Shown: positions 9,333 to 18,990 of the stretch, piece by piece
Layout: every line of letters begins with the position of its first letter
Numbering within the stretch: position 1 is the first letter of the stretch
Source of the DNA: Brevibacterium senegalense
GTDB taxonomy: Bacteria; Actinomycetota; Actinomycetes; Actinomycetales; Brevibacteriaceae
Assembly (NCBI RefSeq): GCF_000285835.1
Contig: NZ_HE978600.1
Location: forward strand, 274,196-338,195
Length of the DNA: 64,000 bases
Direction of reading: 5' to 3'
Translations under genes and position numbers: made by a program
Notes under the pieces: generated by a model
Databases searched by the model: none
Told to the model about the DNA's origin: nothing
The model's input: only the letters and a program-made list of their open reading frames with translations

Positions 9333-10679
9333 TCACTCCCCCGCGACGCGCTCGACGCGCGGCCAGAGGTCCTCTTCCGGCGGCGTCCACACGGACGCGT
9401 CGGCCGGCTCCTGGTGCCCGGAGCGGATGTCCTTGACCTCGTGCCCGGACTCACCGTCGACGAACCACACGAACGGGATGCCGCGGCGGTCGGCGAAACG
9501 GATCTGCTTGCCGAACTTCGCCGCGGCGGGTGCGACGTCCGCGGGGATGCCGCGGTGCCGCAGGGTCGCGGCGACCCGGTCGGAGTCGCCGCGGTGGGCC
9601 TCGTCCGACACGGACACGAGCACCGCGGTGGGGACGTCGCGGGTCGCCTGCACCATGCGCTGCGCGCCCACGAGGCGGGACATGAGGCGGGACACGCCCA
9701 CGGACATCCCGACCCCGGGGTAGGTGCGCTTCCCGCTCGTGGCCAGCGCGTCGTAGCGCCCGCCGGAGGCGACGGAGCCCAGGTCCTCGTGCCCCTGCAG
9801 CTGCGTCTCGTAGACGGCCCCCGTGTAGTAGTCGAGGCCGCGGGCGATCTTGAGCTGGGCCCACACGGTGCCGGGCGCGCGCGTGTGGGCGGTCTCGAGC
9901 AGGCGGGTGAGCGCCGCAAGACCCTCATCCAGCAGCGGGTGGCTCACGCCCAGGTCCACGACGGCGTCCGCGAAGCCCGCGTCCGGGCTCTCGATGCGGG
10001 CCAGCGCGAGGCACAGCTCCTGCTGACGCGTGTCCGCCCCCGCCTCCTCCGCGAGCAGCCGGGCGACGGCCTCCTCCCCGATCTTGTCGAGCTTGTCGAT
10101 GCTGCGCAGGACCGCGGGGACGTCGTCCAGGCCGGCACCGCGGGCGAAGCCCTCGATGAGGCGACGGTCGTTCGCGAGGATCCGCACGGGCGGCACGCCC
10201 AGCTCACTCAGGGCCCGGAAGGCCTCGGCCATGACGAGCGGCACCTCGACCTCGTAGTGGTCCGGGAGGACGTCCTCGCCCACGACGTCGATGTCCGCCT
10301 GGATGAACTCGCGGAAGCGGCCGTCCTGGGGACGCTCCCCCCGCCACACCGGCTGGATCTGGTAGCGCTTGAAGGGGAAGGCCAGGTGCCCGGCGTGCTC
10401 GACGACGTAGCGGGCGAAGGGCACGGTCAGGTCGAAGTGGAGTCCCAGCGGGTTCCGCGACTCACCGCCCTCGCCGTGCAGGCGCGACACGGCGAAGACC
10501 TCCTTGTCGATCTCGCCGTCCTTCGCGAGGCTGCTGATCGGCTCCATCGCCCGCGTGTGGAGGGCGGCGAAGCCGTGCAGCTCGAAGACGTGCTTGAGCA
10601 GGTCGATGACCCGCTCCTCGACGATGCGGTCGGCGGGCAGCCATTCGGGAAAGCCGGACAGCTTGGCGGCGCGTGCCAT
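9333..10679 (-). CDS. hisS: histidyl-tRNA synthetase
   Basis: Class II synthetase charging tRNA-His. 448 aa. Seen: motif 2 (FKRYQIQPVWRGERPQDGRFREFIQADIDVVG), the histidine-A loop (ARGLDYYTGAVYE) and motif 3 with the C-terminal anticodon domain. AGGAG stands 5 nt before the ATG. A metallo-hydrolase gene lies 67 nt upstream on the same strand; this pairing recurs in actinobacteria, but a functional link is not established. Confidence 0.95.
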   Translation of the reverse strand: MARAAKLSGFPEWLPADRIVEERVIDLLKHVFELHGFAALHTRAMEPISSLAKDGEIDKEVFAVSRLHGEGGESRNPLGLHFDLTVPFARYVVEHAGHLAFPFKRYQIQPVWRGERPQDGRFREFIQADIDVVGEDVLPDHYEVEVPLVMAEAFRALSELGVPPVRILANDRRLIEGFARGAGLDDVPAVLRSIDKLDKIGEEAVARLLAEEAGADTRQQELCLALARIESPDAGFADAVVDLGVSHPLLDEGLAALTRLLETAHTRAPGTVWAQLKIARGLDYYTGAVYETQLQGHEDLGSVASGGRYDALATSGKRTYPGVGMSVGVSRLMSRLVGAQRMVQATRDVPTAVLVSVSDEAHRGDSDRVAATLRHRGIPADVAPAAAKFGKQIRFADRRGIPFVWFVDGESGHEVKDIRSGHQEPADASVWTPPEEDLWPRVERVAGE

Positions 10680-10746
10680 GGGGACTCCTGGGTGTGTCGG
10701 GGCGGTGCGGGTGAGATGCGCGGCGGTGGTCAGCGACCGGGAGCGG

Positions 10747-11418
10747 TCACAGGAAGGGGTTGGTCGTCAGTTCGTGCGCCAGCCGGGTCGCAGGTCCGTG
10801 CCCGGGCAGGACCGGCGAGTCGGGGCGCGTCCGCAGCGCGCGGAGCGAGGCCTCCATCGCCTGCGGATCGCCGCCGGGCAGATCGGTGCGGCCCACGCTC
10901 CCGGCGAACAGCACGTCACCGCTGGCCAGCACGAGCGGCGGGCCGTCCGCGGTGGGCGCGTCGTCGACGATCTCGTAGAGCATCGAGCCCTCCGTGTGCC
11001 CCGGGGCCAGCGTCGCGGTGATGGTGAGACCCGCGATCCGCAGCACGTCGCCGTCGTCCACGGTCCGGACGGGGGGTGGGGTCCAGTCGGCCGTGAGCGG
11101 CGCGAGCATCTGCGAGAACGCGCCCGAGACGCCCGCCGCCGGATCCTCGAGCCGGTGTGCGTCCGGCGCGCCGATGTGGGCCGGCACGTCGAAGCGGGCC
11201 AGGACCCCGGGCAGTCCCAGCACGTGATCCGCGTGCCCGTGCGTGAGCAGGACCGCCTCCGGGCGCCAGCCCAGCTCGTCGAGCAGGTCAGCGAGATCGG
11301 CGGCGCAGTCGTGGCCGGCGTCGATGAGCAGGCAGGCGGACCCGGCCTCGCCGTCGCCTGATGCGATCGCGTAGCAGTTGACGTCCAGCAGGGCGGCGCG
11401 GACTCCGGTGATCTCCAT
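10747..11418 (-). CDS. metallo-beta-lactamase-fold hydrolase (glyoxalase II-like)
   Basis: 223 aa, MBL fold with the zinc motif THGHADH, the later APGHTEGS and SGDVLFAGSVGRTD and the C-terminal PGHGPAT, the pattern of hydroxyacylglutathione-hydrolase-like thioesterases. Substrate unknown; in an actinobacterium a mycothiol rather than a glutathione thioester is possible, which is inference. There is no Shine-Dalgarno; TAGACT ends 7 nt before the ATG, so the mRNA is probably leaderless. It lies upstream of hisS on the same strand. Confidence 0.85.
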   Translation of the reverse strand: MEITGVRAALLDVNCYAIASGDGEAGSACLLIDAGHDCAADLADLLDELGWRPEAVLLTHGHADHVLGLPGVLARFDVPAHIGAPDAHRLEDPAAGVSGAFSQMLAPLTADWTPPPVRTVDDGDVLRIAGLTITATLAPGHTEGSMLYEIVDDAPTADGPPLVLASGDVLFAGSVGRTDLPGGDPQAMEASLRALRTRPDSPVLPGHGPATRLAHELTTNPFL

Positions 11419-11425
11419 GCGGACG

Positions 11426-11431
11426 AGTCTA
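11426..11431 (-). promoter_or_regulatory. -10 box, probable leaderless promoter of the MBL hydrolase
   Basis: TAGACT followed by a 7-nt spacer and the ATG. No ribosome site fits in between. Confidence 0.55.
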
Positions 11432-11550
11432 GTCCTCCACCTGCACGCGGCACTCCGACGGATATGCTGGTCGGGTCAGCGCCGGCGCACCCGGCGGCAC
11501 CCTGCCCGCACCCTCCGGCCGTCCGGCCGGGGGACGTCCTGAGGATCACG

Positions 11551-12927
11551 ATGACGAAGCCCACGCCGCAGCAGCCACCCGTCCCCCGGCCTCGGCCCAT
11601 GCCCGGCCCCGCAGGCGCCCGGCCCGTGGCCGCGCCGGCCGCTCCCGCGCGGTCGCAGGCGGATCGGGACCAGGCGATCGCCGCCGCCTCCGCGCACGGA
11701 CGCGTCGACGACGATCTGCGCGTCTTCGCCGTCACGCCGGAGGGTGAGCGCGAGGTGGGCCAGTACCCGGACGCGACCGCGGACGAGGCCCTCCGCTATT
11801 TCGCCGGCCGGTTCGTCGCCGTCGAGGAGCAGGTCGAGCTCCTGGAGCAGCGCCTGGCCGCGGGCGCGGAGGCCCAGGCGGTCCGCGCGTCCGCCCGGTC
11901 CCAGCGCGAGGAGCTGCCCGGCCTGGCCGCCGTGGGCGACTTCGCCGCCCTGGACGCCCGCCTGTCGGCCGTGCTGGACGCGACCGAGGCCGCGGCCCAG
12001 CAGGAGCGCGCCCGCCGGTCCCAGCGGCTCGAGGAGGGCCGCGCGGAGCGGACGCGCATCGTGGAGGAGGCGGAGGCCGTCGCCGCGCAGGATCCTCAGC
12101 GCACGCAGTGGAAGGACTCCGCGGCCCGGATGCGCGCACTCTTCGACGAGTGGAAGTCCGTCCAGAGCTCCTACCCGCGCCTGCCGGCCGCGCAGGACAA
12201 GGAGCTGTGGGGCCGGTTCTCGCAGGCGCGCTCCACGTTCGACCGCGGGCGGAAGGCCCACTTCGCGCAGCTGGACGAGCGTGCGGCGGAGGGCAGGCGG
12301 CTCAAGGAGAAGCTCATCGCGCGGGCGGAGGAGCTGTCCGGTTCCACCGAGTGGCGCGAGACGGCGTCGAAATACCGCGATCTCATGGACGAGTGGAAGG
12401 CCGCACCTCGCGCCGGGCGCAGGGAGGACGACGCCCTGTGGGCGCGCTTCCGCGCCGCCCAGGACGTCTTCTTCGACGCACGGACGGCGGCGAACGCGCG
12501 CATCGACGAGGAGTACCGCGGGAACCTGACGGTCAAGGAGGAGCTCCTGGCGGAGGCGCAGGCGCTCCTGCCGATCACGGACATCCAGGCGGCGAAGACC
12601 GCCCTGCGGGGCATCCAGGACCGCTGGGAGGACGCGGGCAAGGTGCCGCGCGGCGATCTGAACCGGATCGAGGGCGGACTGCGCGCCGTCGAGCAGGCCC
12701 TCGCGGACGCCGAGCAGGCGGAGTGGGAGCGCACGAATCCGGAGACCCGTGCGCGCACCTCGGGCATGCTCGCCCAGCTCGAGGACGCGATCGCGGAGCT
12801 CGAAGCGGACCTCGAAGCCGCCCGCGACAGCGGCGACGCAGACCGGATCGCGCGTGCCGAGGAGGCGCTGGGCGCACGCCGCGCGTGGTACGACCAGATC
12901 GCGGCGACAGCGGCCGATCTGGGCTGA
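11551..12927 (+). CDS. DUF349 repeat protein
   Basis: 458 aa, mostly helical. After a Pro/Ala-rich leader of about 35 residues comes a short folded region, then several copies of the roughly 70-residue DUF349 repeat (for example WKDSAARMRALFDEWKSVQSSYPRLPAAQDKELWGRFSQARSTFDRGRKAHF, and the WRETASKYRDLMDEWKAA...DDALWARFRAAQDVFFDAR copy). Biochemical role unknown; the family is widespread in actinobacteria next to rel. The ATG at 11551 has GAGGA 5 nt upstream. TATGCT at 11463-11468 is a plausible -10, giving a leader of about 80 nt. A strong hairpin ends the transcript. Confidence 0.85.
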   Translation: MTKPTPQQPPVPRPRPMPGPAGARPVAAPAAPARSQADRDQAIAAASAHGRVDDDLRVFAVTPEGEREVGQYPDATADEALRYFAGRFVAVEEQVELLEQRLAAGAEAQAVRASARSQREELPGLAAVGDFAALDARLSAVLDATEAAAQQERARRSQRLEEGRAERTRIVEEAEAVAAQDPQRTQWKDSAARMRALFDEWKSVQSSYPRLPAAQDKELWGRFSQARSTFDRGRKAHFAQLDERAAEGRRLKEKLIARAEELSGSTEWRETASKYRDLMDEWKAAPRAGRREDDALWARFRAAQDVFFDARTAANARIDEEYRGNLTVKEELLAEAQALLPITDIQAAKTALRGIQDRWEDAGKVPRGDLNRIEGGLRAVEQALADAEQAEWERTNPETRARTSGMLAQLEDAIAELEADLEAARDSGDADRIARAEEALGARRAWYDQIAATAADLG

Positions 12928-12941
12928 TCCCGCAGTTCTCC

Positions 12942-12977
12942 ACAGGGGCGGGCGTGCTGTTGCACGCCCGCCCCTGT
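12942..12977 (+). terminator. terminator hairpin after the DUF349 gene
   Basis: Perfect 16-bp stem (12942-12957 with 12962-12977), loop TGTT, starting 14 nt after the stop. No T-run follows. It ends 17 nt before the next start codon. Confidence 0.75.
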
Positions 12978-12994
12978 CGCGTGAGAGTGGGTCC

Positions 12995-13567
12995 ATGTCT
13001 GGGTTCATCCGGCTGCACCGGCCGCTCCCCCTCACGGATCTGCTGGGGCTCGAGTACGACGGCCTCCTGCAGCGGCTCACGCGCGAGGTGTGGGTCGCGG
13101 CGGGCACGATCGCGGATCCGGCCCTGCGCTGCGCCGCGCTGGGTGCGGCCCCGCGGCCCCGCATCGCCCTGTCCCACCGATCCGCGCACTGGGTGTGGTG
13201 GGGCTCATCGTCCGGCAGGGCTCCCGCGCTGACGGAGTACACCACGTTCTCGCGGAGGCGGATGCGCGCCGCCCGCGGCTCCTGGACCGTCTACGAGCGC
13301 GATGTCCTGCCGGCGGAGCGCGTGGAGTTCGACGGGCAGACCGTCACGTCACCGGAGCGGACCCTCTACGATCTGCTGCGCGCGGCGCTCCAGGCCTCGG
13401 ACCCGGTCACGACGGGTCAGCACACCTTCGCGCGCGTCCCGCACGCGGACCGGCAGGCCTTCCTCGCGTGGCTCGACGGCGTCGAGCGACGCCCCTACGC
13501 CGCGCGCACCCGGGCTCTGGCGCTCGCGACGATCGGCCGCGCGCCCAGCCCGTCCCTCACACCGTGA
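12995..13567 (+). CDS. hypothetical protein with AbiEi-antitoxin-like C-terminal motif
   Basis: 190 aa. The only recognisable part is [25 protein letters not shown] (about 108-132), which resembles the pattern of AbiEi-type (type IV) antitoxin proteins and their many actinobacterial relatives. No AbiEii nucleotidyltransferase toxin is adjacent, so a toxin-antitoxin role is not supported here. The ATG at 12995 lies just after the hairpin terminator, and no clear Shine-Dalgarno or -10 was found. The last 11 nt overlap the 3' end of rel on the other strand. The N-terminal 50 residues are unlike anything I recognise. Confidence 0.6.
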   Translation: MSGFIRLHRPLPLTDLLGLEYDGLLQRLTREVWVAAGTIADPALRCAALGAAPRPRIALSHRSAHWVWWGSSSGRAPALTEYTTFSRRRMRAARGSWTVYERDVLPAERVEFDGQTVTSPERTLYDLLRAALQASDPVTTGQHTFARVPHADRQAFLAWLDGVERRPYAARTRALALATIGRAPSPSLTP

Positions 13568-15839
13568 CGCGGTAGACGTCGAAGACGCCCTCCACCCGTC
13601 GGACCGCCGCGAGCACGTTGTCGAGGTGCGTCCCGTCCCCCATCTCGAACACGAACCGCGACTGCGCCACCCGGGCGCGGGAGGTCGCGACGGAGGCGGA
13701 CAGGATGTTGACGTGCAGCTCCGACAGCACGCGGGTGATGTCCGACAGCAGGCCCGCCCGATCCAGTGCCTCGACCTGGATGTTGACGAGGTAGAGGCCG
13801 CGCGAACTGCCCGTCCACTCGACATCGACGAAACGCTCCGGCTCCGCGCGCATGGACTCGAGGTTCGTGCAGTCGTCGCGGTGCACGGACACCCCGGCGC
13901 CGCGCGTGACGAATCCCACGATCCGATCGCCCGGGACGGGCGTGCAGCAGCGCGCCAGCTTGACGAGGAGTCCGTCCGCCCCCGTGACGCGCACGCCCTC
14001 CGCGGTCGAGTGGTGGCCGCTCGAGCGCCCCGTGGGGTTGGTGGGGCCCACCGGCACCGCCGGGGCCTTCTCCTCGCCCACCGCCTTCGCCAGCAGGTCG
14101 ACGACGTGAGCGGCCGAGGTCGTGCCGTTGCCGATCGCTGCGTACACCGCGGACACATCCGTCAGGTGCATCTGCTCGGCGACGGCCAGGAGACCCTCGG
14201 CGGACATGAGCCGCTCCGCGGACAGCGAGTGGCGGCGCATCGCCCGCGCCAGCTGCTCGCGCCCGGACTCGATCGCCTCCTCGCGCCGCTCCTTGCTGAA
14301 CCACTGGCGGATCTTGCTGCGTGCGCGCGGCGAGCGGACGAAGGCCAGCCAGTCCCGGCTGGGACCCGCGGACTCGTCCTTCGACGTGAACACCTCGACG
14401 ACATCGCCGTTGGACAGCTCCGATTCGAGCGCCACGAGGCGGCCGTTGACGCGGGCGCCCATCGTCCGGTGCCCCACCTCCGTGTGCACCGCGTAGGCGA
14501 AGTCGACGGGGGTGGAGCCCGCGGGCAGTGCGATGATGTCGCCCTTGGGCGTGAACGCGTAGACCTCCTGCGAGTTCACCTCGTAGCGGAGGCTGTCGAG
14601 GAACTCCTCCGGGTCGGAGACCTCCTTCTGCCAGTCCAGCAGCTGTCGCAGCCACGCGACGTCGTCGACGGTGCCGGTGTCGCCCACCTTCGCAGTGCGT
14701 CCGCCGGAGGACACGCCGCCGCGGTCCTTGTACTTCCAGTGCGCGGCGACGCCGTACTCCGCCCGCCGGTCCATCTCCCGTGTGCGCACCTGGATCTCGA
14801 CGGGTCGCCCGTCCGGGCCGATGACCGTCGTGTGGAGGCTCTGGTACATGTTGAACTTGGGCATCGCGATGTAGTCCTTGAACCGTCCCGCGATGGGCGA
14901 CCAGCGCGCGTGCACGATGCCCAGGACCGCGTAGCACTCGCGGACCGTCTCGACCAGCACGCGCACGCCCACGAGGTCGTAGATGTCCGCGAACTCGTGG
15001 CCCCGCACCACCATCTTCTGGTAGATCGAGTAGTAGTGCTTGGGGCGGCCGGAGATCGTCCCGTCGATGCCGGAGGCCACGAGCTCATCGCCCAGCTCCT
15101 TCGACACCGTCCCCAGGAACTTCTCGCGCTCCGGCGCCCGCTCCGCCACGAGCCGCACGATCTCCTCGTACACCTTGGGGTAGAGCACCTGGAACGACAG
15201 GTCCTCCAACTCCCACTTGATCGTGTTCATGCCCAGCCGGTGCGCCAGCGGGGCGAAGATCTCGAGCGTCTCCTTCGCCTTGCGGCCGCTGGAGGAGGCC
15301 GGCACGTACTTCCACGTCCGCGCGTTGTGCAGGCGGTCGGCCAGTTTGATGACGAGCACGCGGATGTCGCGGCTCATCGCGACGATCATCTTCCGCACGG
15401 TCTCCGACTGGGCGGCCGCACCGTACTCGATCTTGTCGAGCTTGGTGACGCCGTCGACCATGACGGCGATCTCGTCGCCGAAGTCCTCGCGCAGCTGCCC
15501 GAGCGAGTAGTCCGTGTCCTCGACGGTGTCGTGCAGCAGCGCTGCGGCGAGCGTCGTGGGCGTCATCCCGATCTCTGCGAGGATCGTCGCGACGGCGACG
15601 GGATGCGTGATGTAGGGATCACCGCTCTTGCGCGTCTGGCCCGTGTGCGCCCGGTCGGCGACCCGGTAGGCGCGCAGTACCAGTCCGGTGTCGCTGCGCG
15701 GGTGGTTGACCTCGAGCGCCTGCAGGAGGGGACCCAGTGCGCGCGGGCGCGCCGGGTCCTGCTGGGCCCGCGCCGTCCAGAAGGCCAGCCGGCCCAGACC
15801 CCGGCGCCGGTTGCCAGCGCTCTCGTCCACGTGCGTCAC
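13557..15839 (-). CDS. relA: bifunctional (p)ppGpp synthetase/hydrolase Rel
   Basis: Makes and degrades the alarmone (p)ppGpp. 760 aa. Order: HD hydrolase domain with HDTVED (H103/D104), synthetase domain with the RFKD motif (319-322) that marks bifunctional Rel rather than synthetase-only RelA, TGS domain ([31 protein letters not shown]), a helical/zinc-finger region with [10 protein letters not shown], and a C-terminal ACT domain. The GTG at 15839 has GGAGG 5 nt upstream. TACGAT (15891-15896) is a likely -10. It follows secF, the common actinobacterial order. Confidence 0.96.
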   Translation of the reverse strand: MTHVDESAGNRRRGLGRLAFWTARAQQDPARPRALGPLLQALEVNHPRSDTGLVLRAYRVADRAHTGQTRKSGDPYITHPVAVATILAEIGMTPTTLAAALLHDTVEDTDYSLGQLREDFGDEIAVMVDGVTKLDKIEYGAAAQSETVRKMIVAMSRDIRVLVIKLADRLHNARTWKYVPASSSGRKAKETLEIFAPLAHRLGMNTIKWELEDLSFQVLYPKVYEEIVRLVAERAPEREKFLGTVSKELGDELVASGIDGTISGRPKHYYSIYQKMVVRGHEFADIYDLVGVRVLVETVRECYAVLGIVHARWSPIAGRFKDYIAMPKFNMYQSLHTTVIGPDGRPVEIQVRTREMDRRAEYGVAAHWKYKDRGGVSSGGRTAKVGDTGTVDDVAWLRQLLDWQKEVSDPEEFLDSLRYEVNSQEVYAFTPKGDIIALPAGSTPVDFAYAVHTEVGHRTMGARVNGRLVALESELSNGDVVEVFTSKDESAGPSRDWLAFVRSPRARSKIRQWFSKERREEAIESGREQLARAMRRHSLSAERLMSAEGLLAVAEQMHLTDVSAVYAAIGNGTTSAAHVVDLLAKAVGEEKAPAVPVGPTNPTGRSSGHHSTAEGVRVTGADGLLVKLARCCTPVPGDRIVGFVTRGAGVSVHRDDCTNLESMRAEPERFVDVEWTGSSRGLYLVNIQVEALDRAGLLSDITRVLSELHVNILSASVATSRARVAQSRFVFEMGDGTHLDNVLAAVRRVEGVFDVYRVTV

Positions 15840-15890
15840 ACGATCCTCCCCTCGCTGCGGCGACCGACCGCCGTCACCGCCGTGACGACC

Positions 15891-15896
15891 ATCGTA
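15891..15896 (-). promoter_or_regulatory. -10 box of rel
   Basis: TACGAT about 51 nt before the GTG start, in the 105-nt gap after secF. No -35 was recognised. Confidence 0.4.
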
Positions 15897-15944
15897 CGGC
15901 CGGTGGGGGTGCGGCGCCGCGCACGGGCGTGCAGCGCCCGCGTG

Positions 15945-16979
15945 TCACCGTCCGGCGCTGACGGGCACCTCGTCGCCCAGGACCGGGGCCCGATCCGGCA
16001 GCCCCTTCTCCTGCCGGCGCTCCTCGACGGCCGCCTCCTGCTTCCGCACCGCGGCCTCGCGGCGCCGCAGCACTGCGTAGAGCGGCGACGCGACGAACAG
16101 GGTCGACAGCGCGGCGACGATCGTGCCGATGAAGAGGGACAGGGAGATGTCCGTGAGCGTGCCCGCGCCCAGCAGGACCACGCCGATGAAGAGGATCGAC
16201 GCGATCGGCAGCACCGCGATGACGGAGGTGTTGATCGAGCGCACGGTCGTCTGGTTGACGCCCAGGTTCACCAGCTCGGAGAACTTCATGTGGACGTTGT
16301 CCTCGTAGCCCTGCGTGTTCTCCCTGATCTTGTCGAACACGACGACCGTGTCGTACAGGGAGAAGCTCAGGACGGTGAGGAATCCGATGATCGCCTCCGG
16401 GGTGATCTCGAAGCCCGTCGCGGAGTAGATCCCGATCGTCACGACCATGACCGCGATGAGGCCGATGATCGCAGCGATCGACATCTTCCAGGTCCGGAAG
16501 TAGATCGCCATGAAGATCATCGCGAGGCCCACGAAGATCACGAGCGCGCGCAGCATCTTGTCCGTGACGTCCTGTCCCCAGGCGGGGCCCACGAAGTTCG
16601 AGGTGACGTCCTCCGTCTGCACGTCGTAGACCTCGACGAGCGCGTCGCGGACCTCCTGCATCTGCGGATCCGTCAGCTGCTCGGTGGTGATCCTCACGGA
16701 CGTGTCCGAGGTCGGGACCACCGACGTGCCCACGTCGCCCACCGCGTCCGTGACGGCGTCCGTCGCGGCCTGCGACTGGGAGGCGTCGACCTGCGCGACC
16801 TGGAACTCGGAGCCGCCGCGGAAGGCGATGCCCAGGTTGAAGCCGAAGATGAGCGGTACGGCGACGCACAGCAGTCCGACGACGCCGGCGATCGTGAGCC
16901 ACAGCTTGGCACGCCCCACGAACGGGATCGACGTGCGACCGCTGTGGAGGTCGTTGCCCCACGACAGGAACTTCTTCAT
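15945..16979 (-). CDS. secF: protein translocase subunit SecF
   Basis: Inner-membrane partner of SecD that uses the proton-motive force to aid Sec export. 344 aa with six membrane segments: one at about 28-48, a periplasmic domain with the FRGGSEFQV motif, then five C-terminal segments with the family motif YDTVVVFDKIREN. Its ATG overlaps the secD stop as ATGA. The cytoplasmic tail is charged. Confidence 0.96.
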   Translation of the reverse strand: MKKFLSWGNDLHSGRTSIPFVGRAKLWLTIAGVVGLLCVAVPLIFGFNLGIAFRGGSEFQVAQVDASQSQAATDAVTDAVGDVGTSVVPTSDTSVRITTEQLTDPQMQEVRDALVEVYDVQTEDVTSNFVGPAWGQDVTDKMLRALVIFVGLAMIFMAIYFRTWKMSIAAIIGLIAVMVVTIGIYSATGFEITPEAIIGFLTVLSFSLYDTVVVFDKIRENTQGYEDNVHMKFSELVNLGVNQTTVRSINTSVIAVLPIASILFIGVVLLGAGTLTDISLSLFIGTIVAALSTLFVASPLYAVLRRREAAVRKQEAAVEERRQEKGLPDRAPVLGDEVPVSAGR

Positions 16980-18931
16980 CGCTTGTCCCCCGCCTGTGCG
17001 TCGGTGTCGGATTCCTGCGCCTCGCGCGCCTCCTGGGCCTTGCGCTCGGCGAGGGTGAGGCCGGTGCGGCTCGCCTCACGGCGATCCACCTGCTTCTGCC
17101 GGCGCTTGGCCTCCTTGAAGGAGCCCTTCTTCGTCCCATCGCGCCGCGCGCGCTCCAGATCGATGCCCAGCGCGCCCCGATACGTCGCCTCCGTGACTCC
17201 CAGCTGCCGGGGATCCATGCCGGACATCGGATGGCCGTCCCCGAAGAACCGCGTGCGGGCCAGGAGCTGCATCATCGGGTGCGTGAAGAGCACCGTGACG
17301 AGGAGGTCGACGATGACGGTGAGGCCCAGCGTGAACGCGAAGCCGCGGACGCTGCCCACCGCGAGGATGTAGAGGATGACGGCGCCCAGCAGGTTGACCG
17401 CCTTCGACGCGAAGATCGTCCGCTTCGCGCGATCCCAGCCGATCTCGACGGCGGAGGTGAGCTTGCGGCCGCCGCGCAGCTCGTCGCGGATGCGCTCGAA
17501 GTAGACGATGAACGAGTCCGCCGCCGCGCCGATGCCCACGATGAGGCCCGCGACGCCCGCGAGGGAGAGCCGGTACCCGTATCTCCAGGTCACGAGGAGC
17601 AGGAGGAGATAGGTGAGCAGACCTGCGACCGCCAGGCTCGAGACGGTCACCGTCCCCAGCACCCGGTACTGGACCAGCGAGTAGACGACGACCAGGCCCA
17701 GGCCGATGAGGCCGGCCAGGACACCCATCGCGAGGTACTCGGAGCCCAGGGTGGGCGAGATCTGCTGCTCGCTCTGGACCTGGAAGCTGATGGGCAGTGC
17801 GCCGTTGCGCAGCTGGTTGGCGAGCGTCTCGCCCGATTCCAGGTTGAAGTCACCGGTGATCTGCGCGCGGCCATCCGTCACGGGCGTCTGCGAGGCGGGG
17901 GCGGACAGCACGAGGCCGTCCAGCACGATCGCGAACTGGTTGTACGGCTGCTGCTGGCCGGTGATCGCGGTGGTGATCTGGCCGAACACGTCGCGCCCCA
18001 CCTGGTCGAACTCGATCGTGACCGCGACGCGGTTGGTCTGCGTCCCCGTCGAGGTCGTCTCGAAGCCGAAGTCCGCGTCAGACACGTGCGAACCGTCCAG
18101 TTCGACCGGGCCCAGGATGAACTTCGACGATCCGTCCTGCGCGCACGAGACGACGACCTCGTCCGGATCGCCCTGCACGCCGCCGGTCCGATTGGCCGGG
18201 TCCGTGCAGTCGAGTTCCGCGAACTCGTTCATGACCTCGTCGGAGGCCCACGACATGTCCGTCATCGGGTCGAAGCGCGGGACGGTCTGCGCCGACTCGT
18301 CCGTCGCTCCCGCACTGGGCTGATCCGTCGCGCCCGGCTCAGCGGTCTCGCCGGACTGCTCCGTCCCCTCCCCGGCCGGCTGCGACTCGTCCGGCGCGAC
18401 CGTGCCGCCGCCCTGCGCGTCCTCCGCATCCTCGCGCAGCAGCTCCTCGAGGCGCTCGCGCTCCTCGTCGCTCAGATCCGCGGTGGGGTCCTCGGTCGCC
18501 TCGTCCGTGGGAGCACCGTCTTCGCTGACCGGCTGCGGGGCGCCCTGGTAGGCGACGCGCCGGAAGGCGAGCTGCGCGGAGGACCGCACCAGCTCGCGGG
18601 TATCCTCGTCCGGATTGCCCGGCAGATTCACGATGATGTTCCGGTCGCCCTGCGTCGTGATCTCGGCTTCGGACACGCCCGTGCCGTCGACGCGCTGGCG
18701 GATGATCGCGACCGCCTGCTCCAGCTGCTCGGAGGAGATCGTCGTCTCCTCGTCGACCTGCGGCTCGAGGATGATCGAGGTGCCACCCTCGAGGTCGAGG
18801 GCGAGCTTGGGCGCCCAGGTCGCAGACGACCAGATCGCGCCGGCGCCCACGAGGACGACGAGTGCGACCGTGACGACGGTCAGCCAGATGAAGGACAGTA
18901 CCGGGCGCGGTTCGTTGGAGGGTGCGGCCAC
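16976..18931 (-). CDS. secD: protein translocase subunit SecD
   Basis: 651 aa, longer than many SecD proteins because of an acidic, low-complexity insert (about residues 133-216, rich in E, D, T, S, P, G) within the large periplasmic domain. Elsewhere typical: first membrane segment about 12-33, LDLEGGTSIILEP motif, and five C-terminal membrane segments with VGIGAAADSFIVYFERIRDELRGG. Starts at GTG 18931 with only a weak ribosome site; coupled to secF downstream and 59 nt after yajC. The C-terminal tail is charged and also Sec-family-like. Confidence 0.95.
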   Translation of the reverse strand: MAAPSNEPRPVLSFIWLTVVTVALVVLVGAGAIWSSATWAPKLALDLEGGTSIILEPQVDEETTISSEQLEQAVAIIRQRVDGTGVSEAEITTQGDRNIIVNLPGNPDEDTRELVRSSAQLAFRRVAYQGAPQPVSEDGAPTDEATEDPTADLSDEERERLEELLREDAEDAQGGGTVAPDESQPAGEGTEQSGETAEPGATDQPSAGATDESAQTVPRFDPMTDMSWASDEVMNEFAELDCTDPANRTGGVQGDPDEVVVSCAQDGSSKFILGPVELDGSHVSDADFGFETTSTGTQTNRVAVTIEFDQVGRDVFGQITTAITGQQQPYNQFAIVLDGLVLSAPASQTPVTDGRAQITGDFNLESGETLANQLRNGALPISFQVQSEQQISPTLGSEYLAMGVLAGLIGLGLVVVYSLVQYRVLGTVTVSSLAVAGLLTYLLLLLVTWRYGYRLSLAGVAGLIVGIGAAADSFIVYFERIRDELRGGRKLTSAVEIGWDRAKRTIFASKAVNLLGAVILYILAVGSVRGFAFTLGLTVIVDLLVTVLFTHPMMQLLARTRFFGDGHPMSGMDPRQLGVTEATYRGALGIDLERARRDGTKKGSFKEAKRRQKQVDRREASRTGLTLAERKAQEAREAQESDTDAQAGDKR

Positions 18932-18990
18932 GTTATCGCTTTCGGGAGGTGGGAGCGGGAGGAGTGCCGGTCGGGGTCCGACCGGACCGG

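Noticed and set aside
9314..9353. Repeated CTCACTCCCCCGCG-like sequence between arsR and hisS
   Set aside because: Short GC-rich repeat without dyad symmetry; likely chance.
13302..17372. Very long open frame of about 1356 codons on the plus strand across rel, secF and secD
   Set aside because: Antisense to three firmly identified genes; Arg/His/Ala-rich composition of a GC-rich shadow frame, no domain.
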